From an uncultured Aquimarina sp. (lineage in GTDB: Bacteria; Bacteroidota; Bacteroidia; Flavobacteriales; Flavobacteriaceae), in the NCBI GenBank assembly GCA_947496355.1, contig CANMCO010000004.1, positions 352,027 to 416,026 of the forward strand: a stretch of DNA of 64,000 nucleotides, read 5' to 3'. A model generated the notes under the pieces. That model was given only the letters and a program-made list of their open reading frames with translations. It was not told the origin of the DNA and did not search any database. Both the position numbers and the translations under genes were made by a program. Below are positions 47,661-59,525 of the stretch, one piece after another (position 1 is the first letter of the stretch; each line of letters opens with the position of its first letter).

Positions 47661-47691
47661 TTGCATTTACATGACTAGATTTGTATCTTCG
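47661..47691 (+). promoter_or_regulatory. Probable icd promoter
   Basis: TTG (47661-47663), a 20-base spacer and TATCTTCG (47684-47691) match the -33/-7 promoter with one mismatch in the -7 box. An exact box TAGATTTG (47676-47683) overlaps it but has a spacer of only 12. A leader of about 160 bases is predicted. Confidence 0.5.
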
Positions 47692-47805
47692 CGCACGGAA
47701 AATTCTATGACAATTAGTTAATATCCAGAAAACACTGCCAAAATTGTTTGTCTTAGAAAAATTAAACGACTAATTATTTCCTTAAAAAATAGAATAATCT
47801 ATTAG

Positions 47806-50085
<2,280 letters not shown>

Positions 50086-50102
50086 GAATATAACAACTTT
50101 AG

Positions 50103-50139
50103 AAAAAACCTATGAGGATGATACCCTCATAGGTTTTTT
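50103..50139 (+). terminator. Terminator of icd
   Basis: AAAAAACCTATGAGG (50103-50117) pairs perfectly with CCTCATAGGTTTTTT (50125-50139) around a 7-base loop, 17 bases after the stop. Confidence 0.9.
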
Positions 50140-50405
50140 GTTTTTAAATACTGCTATTAAAAATAACGGCACAATAAATGGTTTATAGTTATTTTTTAAT
50201 AATTAAATAACATTTGTCTATCAAAATAGTCTGTAGTTTTAAGCGTTGTAACTTATTTATGGACTATACAATTGAGTTGGTAGATGAATCTATAAGGTTT
50301 GTATATCCTTTTTTGATTTGAAAGGACTTTAGTATAATTTCAAACAATTAATCTTTTATTTGGCACTTCTATAGTTCATAAAAAACTTTTAAAATTATAT
50401 ATATC
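50140..50405. other. Intergenic region upstream of the TonB receptor gene
   Basis: With the terminator before it, the gap between icd and the receptor gene is 320 bases. This part is AT-rich with no credible gene and no exact -33/-7 promoter pair. Confidence 0.45.
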
Positions 50406-52784
50406 TTGAAAAAGTATTTCATAATTGGCTTCTTGCTTGTATTTATATCACAACTCAAAATCTATAGTCAGGAAAAATTTACAATAAGCGGAATAGTTTC
50501 TGAACAATCAAGTAACGAAACCCTTATTGGTGTTAATGTGCTATTTCCAGAAATGGCTAAAGGTACCGCAACTAACGAATATGGATTCTACTCAATAACA
50601 TTGCCACGAGGAAAATATAAACTACAAGTCAGTTATTTAGGATTTAAAGATATAACACAGGAAATTGATTTAAATGAAGATAAAAAACTAAATTTTCAGT
50701 TAGTAGAATCTTCAGAAATGCTAGACGAAGTAGTAATCACAGAGAAAGGTGAGAAACTGAATATCAAAGACCCTCAGATGAGTATTAACAAACTCTCGGC
50801 TAATACAATCAAGCAAATTCCTGTAGTCCTTGGTGAGGCCGATGTAATCAAATCAATAATTCTTCTTCCTGGTGTTACCAGTGGTGGTGAAGGTGCTTCT
50901 GGATTCAATGTACGAGGTGGGGCTGCGGATCAAAATCTTATTTTATTAGACGAAGCCACTATTTTTAACTCCTCACACCTTTTTGGTTTTTTCTCTGTTT
51001 TTAATCCTGATGCCATTAAAGACATCAAACTATATAAAGGAGGAATCCCTGCCCGATATGGAGGAAGGATATCTTCTGTATTAGACATCTATCAGCGAGA
51101 AGGTAATAGTAAAAAATTTAAGCTGAATGGTGGTTTGGGCGCTGTATCTAGTCGATTGCTTGCAGAGGGCCCAATCGTAAAAGATAAGGGTGCTTTTTTG
51201 GTTGGCGGAAGAGCTTCTTACGCGCATTTATTTTTACCACTTTTTGATAATGATAATGTAGCCTACTTTTATGATCTCAACACCAAATTAAACTACAAAA
51301 TTAATGACAATAATAGCTTATATCTCTCAGGTTATTTTGGTAGAGATGTATTTAGTATTGATGAAACTTTTGAAAATATATATGGAAATACGGTACTTAA
51401 TCTAAGATGGAATCATCTATTTTCAGACAAGCTATTCTCTAATCTTTCTTTAATATACTCGGATTACTTTTATGGGCTAGAACTTGATTTTGTCGGATTT
51501 GAATGGAATTCTGGTATTCGAAATTTTAATATAAAATACGATTTCAAACATTACTTAAGCGATACTTTCCAACTCAATTATGGGCTTAACGACATTTACT
51601 TCAGATTTAATCCTGGAGAAATAAAACCAAATAGTGAAGATTCTGGAATTATTAGAGAAAAGCTTATTGATAAGTACGCAAATGAGTTTGGAGCATATAT
51701 TGATGCCGAACATAAAATTTCTAATAAACTAACTGTACAATATGGGCTTAGACTTAGTAATTTTATGAGATTGGGGCAAGATGAATTAAACATTTATCAA
51801 GATGACAATCCTCTTTTGTTCGATGAAGAGCTCCAAATTTACGAAGCTGCGGATCGCATAGGTACAGAAAGAATAAGCAGAAGTGACCAAATTGAAACTT
51901 TTACAAATCTAGAACCCAGAGTTGCTCTGGCATATGCTTTTAATGATAATACTTCAATAAAAGCAAGTTATAATAGAATGGCACAATATCTTCATCTTTT
52001 ATCAAACACTAACTCTCCTACTCCTCTTGATGTGTGGACACCTAGTGGTAAATACATAAAACCACAATTATTAAATCAATATGCACTTGGATATTTTAGA
52101 AGCATAAAAGATAACGAATACTCATTAGAAACTGAGATCTTTTATAAGGATATTAAAAATCGAATTGACTATATAGATGGAGCAAATCTAATCGCTAACA
52201 ATGCTATTGAACAAGATATCCTAAATGGAGAAGCTCGTGCATATGGATTAGAATTATTACTTAGAAAAAATGAAGGTAAGTTTAAGGGATGGCTAGCCTA
52301 TACCTTATCCAAATCAGAACAACGAACTCCGGGAAGAACACCTATCGAAACTGGGATTAATAACGGCGAATGGTATCGCACGCCCTATGACAAAACACAT
52401 GATATTTCTTTTAATGGGAGTTATGAATTAAATGAAAAATGGAAATTTGGAACTAATTTTGTATTTCAAACCGGACAACCAACTAATTATCCTACCGGTC
52501 AATTTGTATTTCAAGGATTAGTAGTTCCAATTTATGACGGGTCCCGTAATGACGAACGTTTGCCTTCTTACCATCGCTTGGATATTTCGGCAACTTTAAC
52601 CCCTCGAAAAAACAAAAACAGAAAATGGCAAGGAGAATGGGTATTCAGTATTTATAATTTATATAATCGTAGAAATGCTGCATCAATAACTTTTGGGCAA
52701 AATGATGAAACTTTTGTCAATGAGGCCATACGAACTTCAATTTTTGGAGTTGTGCCTGCAGTAACTTATAACTTTAAATTTTAG
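50406..52784 (+). CDS. TonB-dependent outer membrane receptor (SusC-like, carboxypeptidase-regulatory domain)
   Basis: A 792-residue outer membrane transporter. The signal peptide (IIGFLLVFISQLKIYSQ) is followed by a carboxypeptidase-D regulatory-like domain (residues 25-110, ISGIVSEQSSNETLIGVNVL), a plug (about 115-230, PGVTSGGEGASGFNVRGGAA) and a 22-strand-type barrel ending in aromatic residue F. The start is TTG, giving a complete signal peptide. The DUF4249 lipoprotein gene begins 4 bases after the stop, so the two should form one uptake system. The ligand is not known. Confidence 0.9.
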   Translation: MKKYFIIGFLLVFISQLKIYSQEKFTISGIVSEQSSNETLIGVNVLFPEMAKGTATNEYGFYSITLPRGKYKLQVSYLGFKDITQEIDLNEDKKLNFQLVESSEMLDEVVITEKGEKLNIKDPQMSINKLSANTIKQIPVVLGEADVIKSIILLPGVTSGGEGASGFNVRGGAADQNLILLDEATIFNSSHLFGFFSVFNPDAIKDIKLYKGGIPARYGGRISSVLDIYQREGNSKKFKLNGGLGAVSSRLLAEGPIVKDKGAFLVGGRASYAHLFLPLFDNDNVAYFYDLNTKLNYKINDNNSLYLSGYFGRDVFSIDETFENIYGNTVLNLRWNHLFSDKLFSNLSLIYSDYFYGLELDFVGFEWNSGIRNFNIKYDFKHYLSDTFQLNYGLNDIYFRFNPGEIKPNSEDSGIIREKLIDKYANEFGAYIDAEHKISNKLTVQYGLRLSNFMRLGQDELNIYQDDNPLLFDEELQIYEAADRIGTERISRSDQIETFTNLEPRVALAYAFNDNTSIKASYNRMAQYLHLLSNTNSPTPLDVWTPSGKYIKPQLLNQYALGYFRSIKDNEYSLETEIFYKDIKNRIDYIDGANLIANNAIEQDILNGEARAYGLELLLRKNEGKFKGWLAYTLSKSEQRTPGRTPIETGINNGEWYRTPYDKTHDISFNGSYELNEKWKFGTNFVFQTGQPTNYPTGQFVFQGLVVPIYDGSRNDERLPSYHRLDISATLTPRKNKNRKWQGEWVFSIYNLYNRRNAASITFGQNDETFVNEAIRTSIFGVVPAVTYNFKF

Positions 52785-52788
52785 ACAG

Positions 52789-53610
52789 ATGAAAAAGCTA
52801 ATTTACATATTTTCAATGTTATTAATCTTTACAAGTTGTGAAGACGTAATCGATGTTGATGTACCAGAAGGAGAACCCCGACTAGTCGTTGACGCTTCTT
52901 TTGAATTTTACCTTAATGAAACTCCGGTAGATGTAGAAGGAGGCATAAAACTAACCCTATCTGCTCCATTTTTTGACGAAACCTTGCCAACAGTAAGCAA
53001 CGCCACCGTGTTTATTACCAATCTTTCAGATAACAGTATTGTTAATTTCGAAGAAACCGCAGAACCAGGACTCTATCTTCCTGAGAATGGAGCAATAGTT
53101 ATTCCCGAATTTGGTTCGCAATATGAATTAACAGTTATATATGAAAACGAAACCTATAAGGCGATAACCGAGCTCTTTCCTACCGTTCCTATTGATAATA
53201 TTGAGCAAGGTGACGGAACTTTATTTGAAGGGGATGAAACTGAAATAATAATTTCCTTCACCGATGATGGAGCTAGAGATGATTTTTATCTTTTCGATTT
53301 CGATTTTAATCTGTTAGAAGTGAGTGAGGATCGTTTTTATCAAGGTGAGGCATTTAATTTTTCATATTTCTATGAAGACATGGTTTCAGGACGAGATATA
53401 ACCATCAAGATCCTGGGGATTGATAAACGATATTTTAACTATGCATCTCTACTAATAGAACAAAGTGATCAAGATGGCGGTGGACCTTTTCAAACACCTC
53501 CCGCATTATTAAGAGGTAATGTAATCAATACTACAAATCCCGACAACTATGCATTAGGATATTTTAATCTATCAGAAGCAAATAGATTCGAATTCACCAT
53601 TCAAGAATAA
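52789..53610 (+). CDS. DUF4249 family lipoprotein
   Basis: A 273-residue lipoprotein with lipobox FTSCEDV (Cys near residue 18), typical of DUF4249. Family hallmarks are the early VDVPEGEPRLVVDASF, the beta-rich middle and a late FNLSEANRFEF-like sequence. DUF4249 proteins are regularly encoded directly after TonB receptors, as here, and probably sit on the outer membrane surface as partner of the barrel. The bound ligand is unknown. Confidence 0.85.
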   Translation: MKKLIYIFSMLLIFTSCEDVIDVDVPEGEPRLVVDASFEFYLNETPVDVEGGIKLTLSAPFFDETLPTVSNATVFITNLSDNSIVNFEETAEPGLYLPENGAIVIPEFGSQYELTVIYENETYKAITELFPTVPIDNIEQGDGTLFEGDETEIIISFTDDGARDDFYLFDFDFNLLEVSEDRFYQGEAFNFSYFYEDMVSGRDITIKILGIDKRYFNYASLLIEQSDQDGGGPFQTPPALLRGNVINTTNPDNYALGYFNLSEANRFEFTIQE

Positions 53611-53637
53611 TACATCTCATTAAATAAAAATAACAGG

Positions 53638-53667
53638 TTATCTTAAAACCAAAAATGAGTATTTTTG
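53638..53667 (+). promoter_or_regulatory. Promoter of murQ, directly before the start codon
   Basis: TTA (53638-53640, one mismatch to TTG), a 19-base spacer and TATTTTTG (53660-53667) form a promoter whose -7 box ends three bases before the ATG at 53671. A leaderless murQ mRNA is predicted. Confidence 0.55.
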
Positions 53668-53670
53668 AAC

Positions 53671-54486
53671 ATGTCATTTATAAAAACTACAGAGCAAACC
53701 TCTAATCATAATCATCTGGAGAAGATGAGTATTAATGAACTACTCATTAATATTAATAAAGAAGATAAAACAGTTCCTAATGCTGTAGAACGTTCAATCC
53801 CACAAATTGAAGCATTGGTTTCTCAAATTGTACAAAAACTTAAAGAAGGAGGCCGTCTTTTCTATATGGGTGCTGGAACCAGTGGTCGATTAGGTGTTGT
53901 TGATGCTAGTGAATGCCCCCCTACTTTTGGAGTTTCTCAAGATTTAGTTATTGGTTTAATAGCCGGAGGTGATTCTGCAATCAGAAAAGCTGTAGAATTT
54001 GCAGAAGACAGTATTGATCAAGGCTGGAAAGACCTAACAGCATATAAGATTTCTCAAAAAGATGTGGTAATCGGTATTGCAGCTTCAGGAACAACTCCAT
54101 ATGTGATAGGAGCATTAGAAAGTTGTAACAAAAATAACATCATCACAGGATGTATTACGTGTAATGAAGGAAGCCCATTGGCAACAACTGCCCAATTTCC
54201 AATTGTGGTAACTGTAGGTCCCGAATTCGTAACCGGAAGCTCACGTATGAAGGCTGGCACAGCCCAAAAACTAGTTTTGAATATGATTTCGACCGCTGCA
54301 ATGATCCAACTAGGGCGAGTAAAAGGCAATAAGATGGTCGATATGCAGCTTAGCAATAACAAACTGGTAGATCGAGGTACGAGGATGATTATGGAAGAAT
54401 TAAATATTGAACGACAGCAGGCAGCAAAATTATTAGAGGAATATGGTAGTGTGCGTAACGCAATAGACAATTATGAAGGAGCCTAA
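53671..54486 (+). CDS. murQ: N-acetylmuramic acid 6-phosphate etherase
   Basis: A 271-residue SIS-domain lyase that removes D-lactate from MurNAc-6-phosphate in cell-wall recycling. Diagnostic segments are FYMGAGTSGRLGVVDASECP, GLIAGGDSAIRKAVEFAEDS and GITASGTTPY-like GIAASGTTPYVIGAL. I chose the ATG at 53671 because MSFIKTTEQTSNHNHLEKM fits the family start; a TTG two codons earlier lies inside the promoter box. The DUF6095 gene overlaps the end by 14 bases. Confidence 0.94.
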   Translation: MSFIKTTEQTSNHNHLEKMSINELLININKEDKTVPNAVERSIPQIEALVSQIVQKLKEGGRLFYMGAGTSGRLGVVDASECPPTFGVSQDLVIGLIAGGDSAIRKAVEFAEDSIDQGWKDLTAYKISQKDVVIGIAASGTTPYVIGALESCNKNNIITGCITCNEGSPLATTAQFPIVVTVGPEFVTGSSRMKAGTAQKLVLNMISTAAMIQLGRVKGNKMVDMQLSNNKLVDRGTRMIMEELNIERQQAAKLLEEYGSVRNAIDNYEGA

Positions 54487-54709
54487 TAGAACCGATAAAG
54501 AACTACTTGGCAAAGGTGTTCAACGCATGGCCATTGCGCTTATTTTTATGTTTATTAGCCCGGTAATTATCCACTCAGCTTTTAAAAATCAAGATCATCC
54601 ACTATATGTTCCTATCCTAATTTTGGGCATAATTGGTGCCGGATTTGCCATATTTATGGCATTTAGAGGGCTAAAAACTATAATGGATTCGATGTTTGGA
54701 AAAAAATAA
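54473..54709 (+). CDS. DUF6095-like small membrane protein
   Basis: A 78-residue protein with two membrane helices (about residues 19-36 and 45-66). It matches what I remember as DUF6095 of Flavobacteriia, found after murQ. No function is known. It overlaps murQ by 14 bases in another frame, which supports translation from the same mRNA. Confidence 0.7.
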   Translation: MKEPNRTDKELLGKGVQRMAIALIFMFISPVIIHSAFKNQDHPLYVPILILGIIGAGFAIFMAFRGLKTIMDSMFGKK

Positions 54710-54726
54710 TCTCCAATTATTTCGAA

Positions 54727-55236
54727 TTAAATCCCTTCTCTTTTATTTATAGGAGTAGTAGGATTATACCCAAATCCAGGAATTTTAACTTCTATGCCCA
54801 AATTATCCAAGATATATCCTATTGTAGCATAATGATGAACTGCGTGGCTATTGGCATGTGCAAGAATACTTTCTAAAGTATAATTAACCGTTATCTTACC
54901 TTGCCCCATATTATCGGTAACATGTATTAAATAATCTGTGTTTACATCAATATAAGAAAGTAATATCTCTTGTAACTTATAAATATGTTGTATCGCCGAT
55001 TCTATATTTGTAGATAAAATTTCATCTCTCTTACGAGCTGTTAAATCAATATTGTTAGAATCCAATCCATCAATTATACAATCAAAAAAATCAAGAGTAT
55101 GCCGTATATGTGAACCTATACTTGAGTAGTAAGGCCCTACCGAGATATCTTGATACGTATTTGAGTCTATCACTTTTAATAAGGCTATAGCGTTATTAAG
55201 ATTATGATTAATTGAAGATATGATGAGTTGTTTCAT
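54727..55236 (-). CDS. DinB-like (DinB/YfiT) family protein
   Basis: A 169-residue four-helix protein of the DinB/YfiT superfamily, which is unrelated to the DinB polymerase at 59526. Metal-binding histidines are likely those in IGSHIRHTLDFF and ANSHAVHHYATIGY. Relatives include thiol-dependent transferases. The substrate is unknown. It is convergent with the DUF6095 gene at 17 bases. Confidence 0.75.
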   Translation of the reverse strand: MKQLIISSINHNLNNAIALLKVIDSNTYQDISVGPYYSSIGSHIRHTLDFFDCIIDGLDSNNIDLTARKRDEILSTNIESAIQHIYKLQEILLSYIDVNTDYLIHVTDNMGQGKITVNYTLESILAHANSHAVHHYATIGYILDNLGIEVKIPGFGYNPTTPINKREGI

Positions 55237-55469
55237 AAGCTATTCAGACGTAATATACATAATTAACTTACAAGACATATCCTTTAAATCATAAATTTAT
55301 CTTTTTTCAAGCTCTCTTAAAATATTACAGATAAACTAACGTTGGATAAGTATCCTTATCAAAACGGAACTGATCCTCACAGAACAGTAGGATATTTATC
55401 ACTAAAACTAAGGTTTACCCGTAAAAATTAAGATAAAGTGCGTATTTTATCGATTAATGACATTTTTGT

Positions 55470-55501
55470 TTGGATGTTATATTAAAAATATTGTATCATT
55501 G
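55470..55501 (+). promoter_or_regulatory. Possible promoter of the secreted coiled-coil gene
   Basis: TTG (55470-55472), a 21-base spacer and TATCATTG (55494-55501), one mismatch from TAnnTTTG, lie 25 bases before the ATG. Confidence 0.35.
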
Positions 55502-55526
55502 CTAAGTGATTTAAAAGCCCCATAGA

Positions 55527-56342
55527 ATGAAAAGAATTGCTCTTATTTTATTTTTGTCTTGTTTTGCTTCTCAAATTAATGCTCAGAATTTATACGATGA
55601 TGCATTAACAGCTGCTAGTTATGCATACTCGCATAGCAAGAAAGCTCACGGAGCTAATAACGTATATCATACTCAGGAATATGCAGATAAGGCGATAGAA
55701 GCTTTCCAGAAAGTAGAAGATTTGGCCGACCAATGTAATTGTAAAAATGCCAATGAAACTGCATATGCAGCTAGAGTAGACATGCAAAGTTCATTAGAAC
55801 AAGATACTTACGAACGTAGTAGATTTTTTGCAAAACGCGCAAAAGAACTAGGTTCTCAATTATTAGAACAATTAACATCTTGCCAAGCTAGTGTAGGTGC
55901 TTATACATATGCAGAAGAAGCTTCGATTGATGATGAGAATGAAATAGCTGAAGCTACAGAAGAAGTTTCTAGTAAGCAAAAGGAGTTAGAAGAAAAACGC
56001 CGTCAATTAGAAATCGAACAAAGAGAATTAGAAGCACAGATCGCTGAACAAAGCAGAAAAAAAGCTGAATTTGAAGCTATGCGTGCGGCAGAGTTAAAAG
56101 AACAATCATTAATAAAATCAAAGGCAGAACAAGCACTACAAAAACTTGAAAACGCTTTACAAGAACTTAGTGTTGTGCTAAATGAAGAATCAAGTTTCGA
56201 AACGCAATCAGACTACTTGAGAAGCGAGAATGAGTTAAAGAATGAATCTTTAGATGATACAAAAAATTTCTATGTAAATAGAGCCAAAGAACTTACCCAA
56301 ACAGCCATGCAACAATTTGTAGGCTATAATGTGGAAAACTAA
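55527..56342 (+). CDS. Uncharacterised secreted helical protein with coiled coil
   Basis: I do not recognise this 271-residue protein. It has a signal peptide (MKRIALILFLSCFASQINAQ). Helical segments rich in Ala and Tyr follow (DDALTAASYAYSHSKKAHG and AYAARVDMQSSLEQDTYERS), with a C-x-C pair (CNCKN). A long charged coiled coil covers about residues 150-225, and FYVNRAKELTQTAMQQF stands near the end. The repeated YVNRAKEL / FFAKRAKELGSQ elements suggest an internal duplication of a helical unit. It has its own terminator and stands alone. Confidence 0.7.
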   Translation: MKRIALILFLSCFASQINAQNLYDDALTAASYAYSHSKKAHGANNVYHTQEYADKAIEAFQKVEDLADQCNCKNANETAYAARVDMQSSLEQDTYERSRFFAKRAKELGSQLLEQLTSCQASVGAYTYAEEASIDDENEIAEATEEVSSKQKELEEKRRQLEIEQRELEAQIAEQSRKKAEFEAMRAAELKEQSLIKSKAEQALQKLENALQELSVVLNEESSFETQSDYLRSENELKNESLDDTKNFYVNRAKELTQTAMQQFVGYNVEN

Positions 56343-56352
56343 TATATAATCG

Positions 56353-56382
56353 AATTTTATTTTGTAGCCCCAAAATAAAATT
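56353..56382 (+). terminator. Additional hairpin after the secreted coiled-coil gene
   Basis: AATTTTATTTTG (56353-56364) pairs with CAAAATAAAATT (56371-56382) around a 6-base loop, 10 bases after the stop. It is AT-rich and weaker than the terminator that follows. Confidence 0.45.
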
Positions 56383-56388
56383 TTTACG

Positions 56389-56420
56389 AACGACACCTTT
56401 TATTAGGTGTCGTTTTTTTT
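56389..56420 (+). terminator. Terminator of the secreted coiled-coil gene
   Basis: AACGACACCT (56389-56398) pairs with AGGTGTCGTT (56405-56414), followed by a run of T. Confidence 0.88.
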
Positions 56421-56469
56421 ATTCTTAATCATGAATAAAAAGACAACATAAATTTATATACCCTCTTTT

Positions 56470-59400
56470 TCAAACCATATTACCTAAGTACCCCAAAAGG
56501 TTTCCCTGTTCTTCTGATAGCTTTTTACGATTATAAGTGACATCAAATCTAGGGTCTGACACATAAGGCATTCGCTCTTGTTTTATTACTTCAATACTTA
56601 AAAAATCGAATTCAGAAACTACTTTTCCAGTAATTCTATAGATTCCTTTTCCTCTAAATGGATATTTCTTGGCTACTGGCGGAAAATGCACTGTATCAAT
56701 CCATTCTCCTTTCTGATCTAAAAATGTTCCAAAAAACATTCGATCTCCTTTAGATGTACCTGTATTTTTAACTGTAACCAAATATCCATAGATTACAATA
56801 ACTGTATTTAAATAGGAAGCTAAATCTGAACTTAGTAAACTACTGATTGGTGATTTTTCTAGTAAGATAAAAGGGTCATAAAGTGTAAAATTTAATAATT
56901 CTAATTGATCAAAAGCATTTTCTAAATCTGTAATTGTAAACTTAGGCAATGTAAAATCCTTAGCATGGATTTTAAAAAGTTGCTGCTGAGAATCATTCAT
57001 AACAATATGATTGGACTTATAATGAGCCTCCCATAATAAGCTTCGTTTATCCTTTCCTAATGACCTAAAAGCATCAATACGAACAAGAATATCCAGTTGT
57101 TCAATAGAAAGTGGTACACGTTCTATAAAATCATCCAGAGAATTAAACAACCCATTCACTCTGGCGCTCATTATTTTCAACATTGCACGTTTTTCAAGTC
57201 CTTGTAAATGCTGAAAGCCTAAATAGATTTCTTTTCCATTAATTATGGTTTCTATCGAACTGGTATTAATACAAGGTGTATGGATAATTGCACCATTCAT
57301 TCGCGCTTCATGCAAATAAGTTTCTACGCGATAAAACCCTCCACCATTATTAATAGTAGCTACCATATACTCTAGAGGATAATAACACTTCAAAAAAAGA
57401 CTTTGGTAAGATTCTACAGCATAAGAGGCCGAATGCCCTTTTGCAAAAGCATATCCTGCAAAGCTTTCTATTTGTCGCCATACTTCAAAAATCACATCGT
57501 CGGCTTCTCCTCGTTCTCGACAATTAGCGATAAACTTTTCTCTCACTGCTTGAAATTCGTCACGTGATCGATATTTACCACTCATCCCCCTTCGTAACAC
57601 ATCTGCTTCTCCCAAATCAAGACCTGCATAATGATGTGCCACCTTAATCACATCCTCCTGGTAAACCATTACTCCGTATGTATCAGGCATGATATCCCAT
57701 AATACTGGGTGCGCTTGTTTTCTTCGTTCAGGATTTTTATGACGTAAAATGTACTCCCGCATCATTCCGCTTTTAGCTACCCCCGGGCGTATAATAGAAC
57801 TGGCCGCTACCAGTGTTAAATAATCACGCACTCCTAGTTTTTTCAAGAGCATTCTCATCGCAGGGGATTCTACATAAAAACAACCTATACATTCTGCTCT
57901 TTCAATCATTGCATTAATATTTGGGTCTTCAAAAAAAGGGCTTGCATTATGAATGTTGGGTAAAGCAACATCCGGATAATTTTCTTTGATGATAGCAATA
58001 GCATCTTTTATCTTCCCCAATCCTCGTTGTCCCAAAATATCAAATTTATAAAGCCCTACATCTTCAGCAATATGCATATCAAATTGAACCGTAGGAAATC
58101 CCTTGGGAGGTAAATGTGTAGCCGAAAAATAATGAATAGGGTGTTCAGAAATAAGAATTCCTGCTGCATGAATACTTATATAATTTGGTCGCCCATGTAG
58201 ATATTTCGCATATCGAATCACCAATCTAGAAAGTTCATCAAGTTTTTTAAGATCATATTTACCATCACTCAACTTATCAATTTCATGTTTAGGAAGACCA
58301 AATACTTTCCCTAATTCTCGTACCGCACCACTATGCTTGAAGGTTACATAAGCTCCCAATAAAGCTACCTGACCATTACTACCAAAAGCTTCAAAAATAA
58401 AACGAGTAACATCTTCTCGGTCCCAGCTAGAAAAATCAATATCAAAATCAGGGGGACTAGCACGATATAGATTCATAAAACGTTCAAAATATAAATCCAA
58501 TTCTATTGGGTCCACATCGGTAATCTCTAATAAATACGCAACAATGCTATTGGCACCACTACCCCGACCTACATGATAATAATCTTTAGATTTGGCATAC
58601 TGAATGATCTTCCAATTAATGAGAAAGAAACTTACAAAATTTTGTTTCTTGATTAAAGTAAGTTCTTTCTTTAAGCGTTGGCGTATGGCATCATTTACTT
58701 CTTCATAACGCCTTGGTAATCCAGATTCACATAACCAAACAAGTTTTTCATAATCTGTATCAACACTTTCAAAAACAGTTTTTAAGTTTTGATTTTCTCT
58801 ATCTTTTGAAAAGTTAAATTCGATACTGCACTCAGCAAGTAACTCTTGTGTGTTCTTAAGGATATGTGGGTAATTCTCAAAAGCTTTTTCAATGGTTGTT
58901 AAAGGATACATTTTATGCTCAAGTTTACCCTGCTGTGATTCTGGTAATTTACTTAGCAACATATTGGTATCGATAGCACGCAACAATCGATGTGTATTAA
59001 AATCACGTTTGTCACGAAAAGTAACCGAATGTAACACTACCAATTTATTAGTAAACTCACTCAACTTCGAAAAACGTAACTTATTAATATCGGCAAGGCC
59101 TACACCAATAAATTCATTCTTCAAAAAAGTAGTCTTTTCTAAAGCTAATAATTTCTCAAAAGGGTAAACAACCAAACTATGATCAAAAGACGGTGCTTCG
59201 TCTGGAAAAGTTTTTTCTTGATGTAAATGTTCAGAAAGAAACCGATTTAATTCAAGAAAACCTTCATTATTCTTTGCAAGGCAAACATAACATTGCTGTG
59301 CATCATTTCGAATGTCAATACCAACAATAGGTTTGACACCATAAGAAGGAGCTTTTCTTATAAAATTTAAACAAGCTGAAGTATTATTAATATCGGTAAG

Positions 59401-59502
59401 AGGAAAATAGTCACACTTGCTTTGCTGAGCCATTTCTAATAGCTCTATTTCTGACATAGTACCATAACGTAAACTATAATATGAATGATTATTTAAATAC
59501 AT
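56470..59502 (-). CDS. DnaE-type DNA polymerase, second alpha subunit (error-prone type)
   Basis: A 1010-residue C-family polymerase, shorter than replicative DnaE (about 1160). The catalytic aspartates D352, D354 and D356 region (PPDFDIDF) is intact, with VGRGSGANSIVAYLL before it and KFDILGQRGLGKI after it. The helix-hairpin-helix and OB-fold parts follow (GKVVSEFDFLSIEVIKQE). The N-terminal PHP domain has lost metal ligands: it starts YLNNHSYYSLRYG and has LTDINNTS where active PHP enzymes have LTDHGN. It is the last gene of a cassette with a Y-family polymerase and a nuclease, which points to translesion synthesis as for DnaE2/ImuC. Confidence 0.88.
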   Translation of the reverse strand: MYLNNHSYYSLRYGTMSEIELLEMAQQSKCDYFPLTDINNTSACLNFIRKAPSYGVKPIVGIDIRNDAQQCYVCLAKNNEGFLELNRFLSEHLHQEKTFPDEAPSFDHSLVVYPFEKLLALEKTTFLKNEFIGVGLADINKLRFSKLSEFTNKLVVLHSVTFRDKRDFNTHRLLRAIDTNMLLSKLPESQQGKLEHKMYPLTTIEKAFENYPHILKNTQELLAECSIEFNFSKDRENQNLKTVFESVDTDYEKLVWLCESGLPRRYEEVNDAIRQRLKKELTLIKKQNFVSFFLINWKIIQYAKSKDYYHVGRGSGANSIVAYLLEITDVDPIELDLYFERFMNLYRASPPDFDIDFSSWDREDVTRFIFEAFGSNGQVALLGAYVTFKHSGAVRELGKVFGLPKHEIDKLSDGKYDLKKLDELSRLVIRYAKYLHGRPNYISIHAAGILISEHPIHYFSATHLPPKGFPTVQFDMHIAEDVGLYKFDILGQRGLGKIKDAIAIIKENYPDVALPNIHNASPFFEDPNINAMIERAECIGCFYVESPAMRMLLKKLGVRDYLTLVAASSIIRPGVAKSGMMREYILRHKNPERRKQAHPVLWDIMPDTYGVMVYQEDVIKVAHHYAGLDLGEADVLRRGMSGKYRSRDEFQAVREKFIANCRERGEADDVIFEVWRQIESFAGYAFAKGHSASYAVESYQSLFLKCYYPLEYMVATINNGGGFYRVETYLHEARMNGAIIHTPCINTSSIETIINGKEIYLGFQHLQGLEKRAMLKIMSARVNGLFNSLDDFIERVPLSIEQLDILVRIDAFRSLGKDKRSLLWEAHYKSNHIVMNDSQQQLFKIHAKDFTLPKFTITDLENAFDQLELLNFTLYDPFILLEKSPISSLLSSDLASYLNTVIVIYGYLVTVKNTGTSKGDRMFFGTFLDQKGEWIDTVHFPPVAKKYPFRGKGIYRITGKVVSEFDFLSIEVIKQERMPYVSDPRFDVTYNRKKLSEEQGNLLGYLGNMV

Positions 59503-59525
59503 TTCCTCTTTTGTATGGTGATTAT

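Noticed and set aside
54054..54470. 138-codon minus-strand reading frame
   Set aside because: Antisense to murQ, whose SIS domain is intact.
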